From NCBI RefSeq assembly GCF_947179165.1, contig NC_077245.1, forward strand, positions 18,570,740 to 18,634,739: 64,000 nt of DNA, read 5' to 3'. The notes under the pieces are model-generated. The model did no database searches, was not told the DNA's origin, and was given only the letters and a program-made list of their open reading frames with translations. This document shows positions 63,261 through 64,000 of the stretch, in pieces (the first letter of the stretch is position 1; every line of letters starts with the position of its first letter). Source of the stretch: Solanum dulcamara (lineage: Eukaryota > Streptophyta > Magnoliopsida > Solanales > Solanaceae). The translations under genes and the position numbers were made by a program.

Positions 63261-64000
63261 CTAATCATATTCATAATCGACTAGTTTCTCACTTACAGTT
63301 GCAAGTGCAATCTCCTATTCTTTATCAGAGTGACATGTGATAAGCTCCTCCTATTGATTGTTTTATTCAACTGCATAAGTGGTCTTGAAATCCCAAGCTT
63401 CTTTATCTTTCTTATTTTGGGTAGAAGTAGGTACGTTACCTTCGTCTTTCTATTACTAGCAATCTCTGGCATAGTGTCCTTTCTTTCCACAATTATAGCA
63501 CTTCTCCATTTGCCGTTTGTTGAAGCTTTGGTCTGCCTTCTTGTAATGTCGCTCACTTATTTGATGTTGATTCTTCTGGTCTTTCCCTGGACGTGAGATT
63601 CTTCTCTCATTCCTTTTTCGATAGCCTTGCTTTTTACTGAAGAGTGCCTTATCTTCAACTTTTATATAGAAACTTGATAATGGCTTCTCCAAATCTTCTT
63701 CATTTGCCAATAGATTTTCCAACTCAGATAAAGTTGGTTTGTGTCCCACCCCTGTGTGGCTGTAATTATGCCTTTATATTCTGGCCTTAGACCATGAACG
63801 ATGATTCTCCTCATTCTTGTCTCTGTGATAGCATTCTCTAGATCTAATTTTGACATTTAATCAGATAAAGAATTTACCTTTGAGAAGTATTTATTGATTT
63901 CATCTTCTGTTGTAAGATCGACAAAAGCTTATTTTCAAGACATTGTAATCTCGAATAATTCTTCTTTGTAAAAATTATTGCCAACGTGTCCCAAGCTTCT
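63261..64000 (-). pseudogene. RLC-A type gag C-terminal part, cut by window edge
   Basis: ISERHYKKADQSFNKRQMEK is followed by zinc knuckle CYNCGKKGHYARDC (about 63456-63500). Upstream ELENLLANEEDLEKPLSSFY and RMRRIIVHGLRPEYKGIITA are Gag core text. A frameshift separates 63749 from 63662. Continues beyond 64000. Confidence 0.82.

Larger units (their letters stand above)
56569..64000 (-). mobile_element. Large RLC-A type copia element, runs off the window, split by solo gypsy LTR
   Basis: The 3' LTR (56569-57000), polypurine tract (complement of ctcccccttaacacc), RNase H, RT and linker up to 58655 continue after the solo RLG-1 LTR with linker, integrase, pre-integrase, protease and gag to 64000. 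The 5' LTR is outside. Left flank ataac. Order and peptides match other RLC-A copies. Coding is broken at several points. Confidence 0.88.

Noticed and set aside
1..64000. A novel multi-gene system
   Set aside because: After reading both strands, coding matter is retroelement polyproteins and decayed F-box/PP2-B and ABCG pieces. No conserved unknown gene set is visible.

Overview
The window looks like repeat-dense nuclear DNA of a flowering plant, most likely a nightshade (Solanaceae, probably Solanum). The evidence is the large number of Ty1-copia and Ty3-gypsy retrotransposons, fragments of host F-box/PP2-B and PDR-type ABCG genes with plant introns, and a short inverted-repeat element of a type I associate with Solanum. 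There are no operons, rRNA, tRNA or CRISPR arrays. I found no host gene that looks intact. This is a nested retrotransposon landscape over a decayed F-box/PP2-B gene cluster. The labels RLC-A to RLC-H (copia) and RLG-1 and RLG-2 (gypsy) are local names used only in this annotation.

Layout. 1-2545: 3' part of an RLG-1 LTR. 2546-11999: minus-strand RLC-A remnant, interrupted by RLC-C (2880-9073), which itself holds a solo RLG-1 LTR (4351-7662, duplication gcttt), and by the small element RLC-D (9265-10883, duplication cagta). 12000-16203: three decayed minus-strand F-box/PP2-B genes. 16204-20024: RLC-E (LTR, gag, pol) apparently inserted in an intron of the third PP2-B copy, then cut by RLG-1 (LTR and partial gag, 20025-22860). 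22856-23701: a second copy of the PP2-B/RLC-E junction. 24330-25690: minus-strand ABCG (PDR) fragment. 25826-26167: plus-strand PP2-B fragment. 26168-29113: RLC-G pol. 29488-29841: complete TRIM element with two 130-bp LTRs.

30344-39219: RLC-B copy 1 (minus, duplication caacc), carrying the young plus-strand element RLC-F (31117-35704, duplication tgttt). 39590-39980: PP2-B last exon. 40164-40291: MITE-like repeat. 40297-47879: RLC-H (plus, duplication gaaag) carrying gypsy RLG-2 (41972-47635). 48069-49735: plus-strand RLC-A. 49745-51180: foldback repeat. 51217-51631: well preserved PP2 last exon. 52266-56455: RLC-A fragment with RLC-B copy 2 (52442-55730), whose 5' end is fused to a TRIM. 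56450-56568: RLC-D LTR fragment. 56569-64000: large minus-strand RLC-A type element, split by a solo RLG-1 LTR (58656-61802, duplication caaat) and running off the window.

The genes do not form a pathway. The retroelement proteins (Gag, protease, integrase, reverse transcriptase, RNase H) are parts of copy-and-paste elements, and every element with readable coding sequence here has stops, frameshifts or deletions. The host layer is an F-box/PP2-B (SCF ubiquitin ligase receptor) family in decay beside a broken drug-resistance-type transporter. The most unusual items are the TRIM-copia chimera at 55348-55730, the same-site RLC-D insertion in two RLC-A copies, the duplicated PP2-B/RLC-E junction, and RLC-F, which has near-identical LTRs but an integrase that has lost a catalytic Asp.
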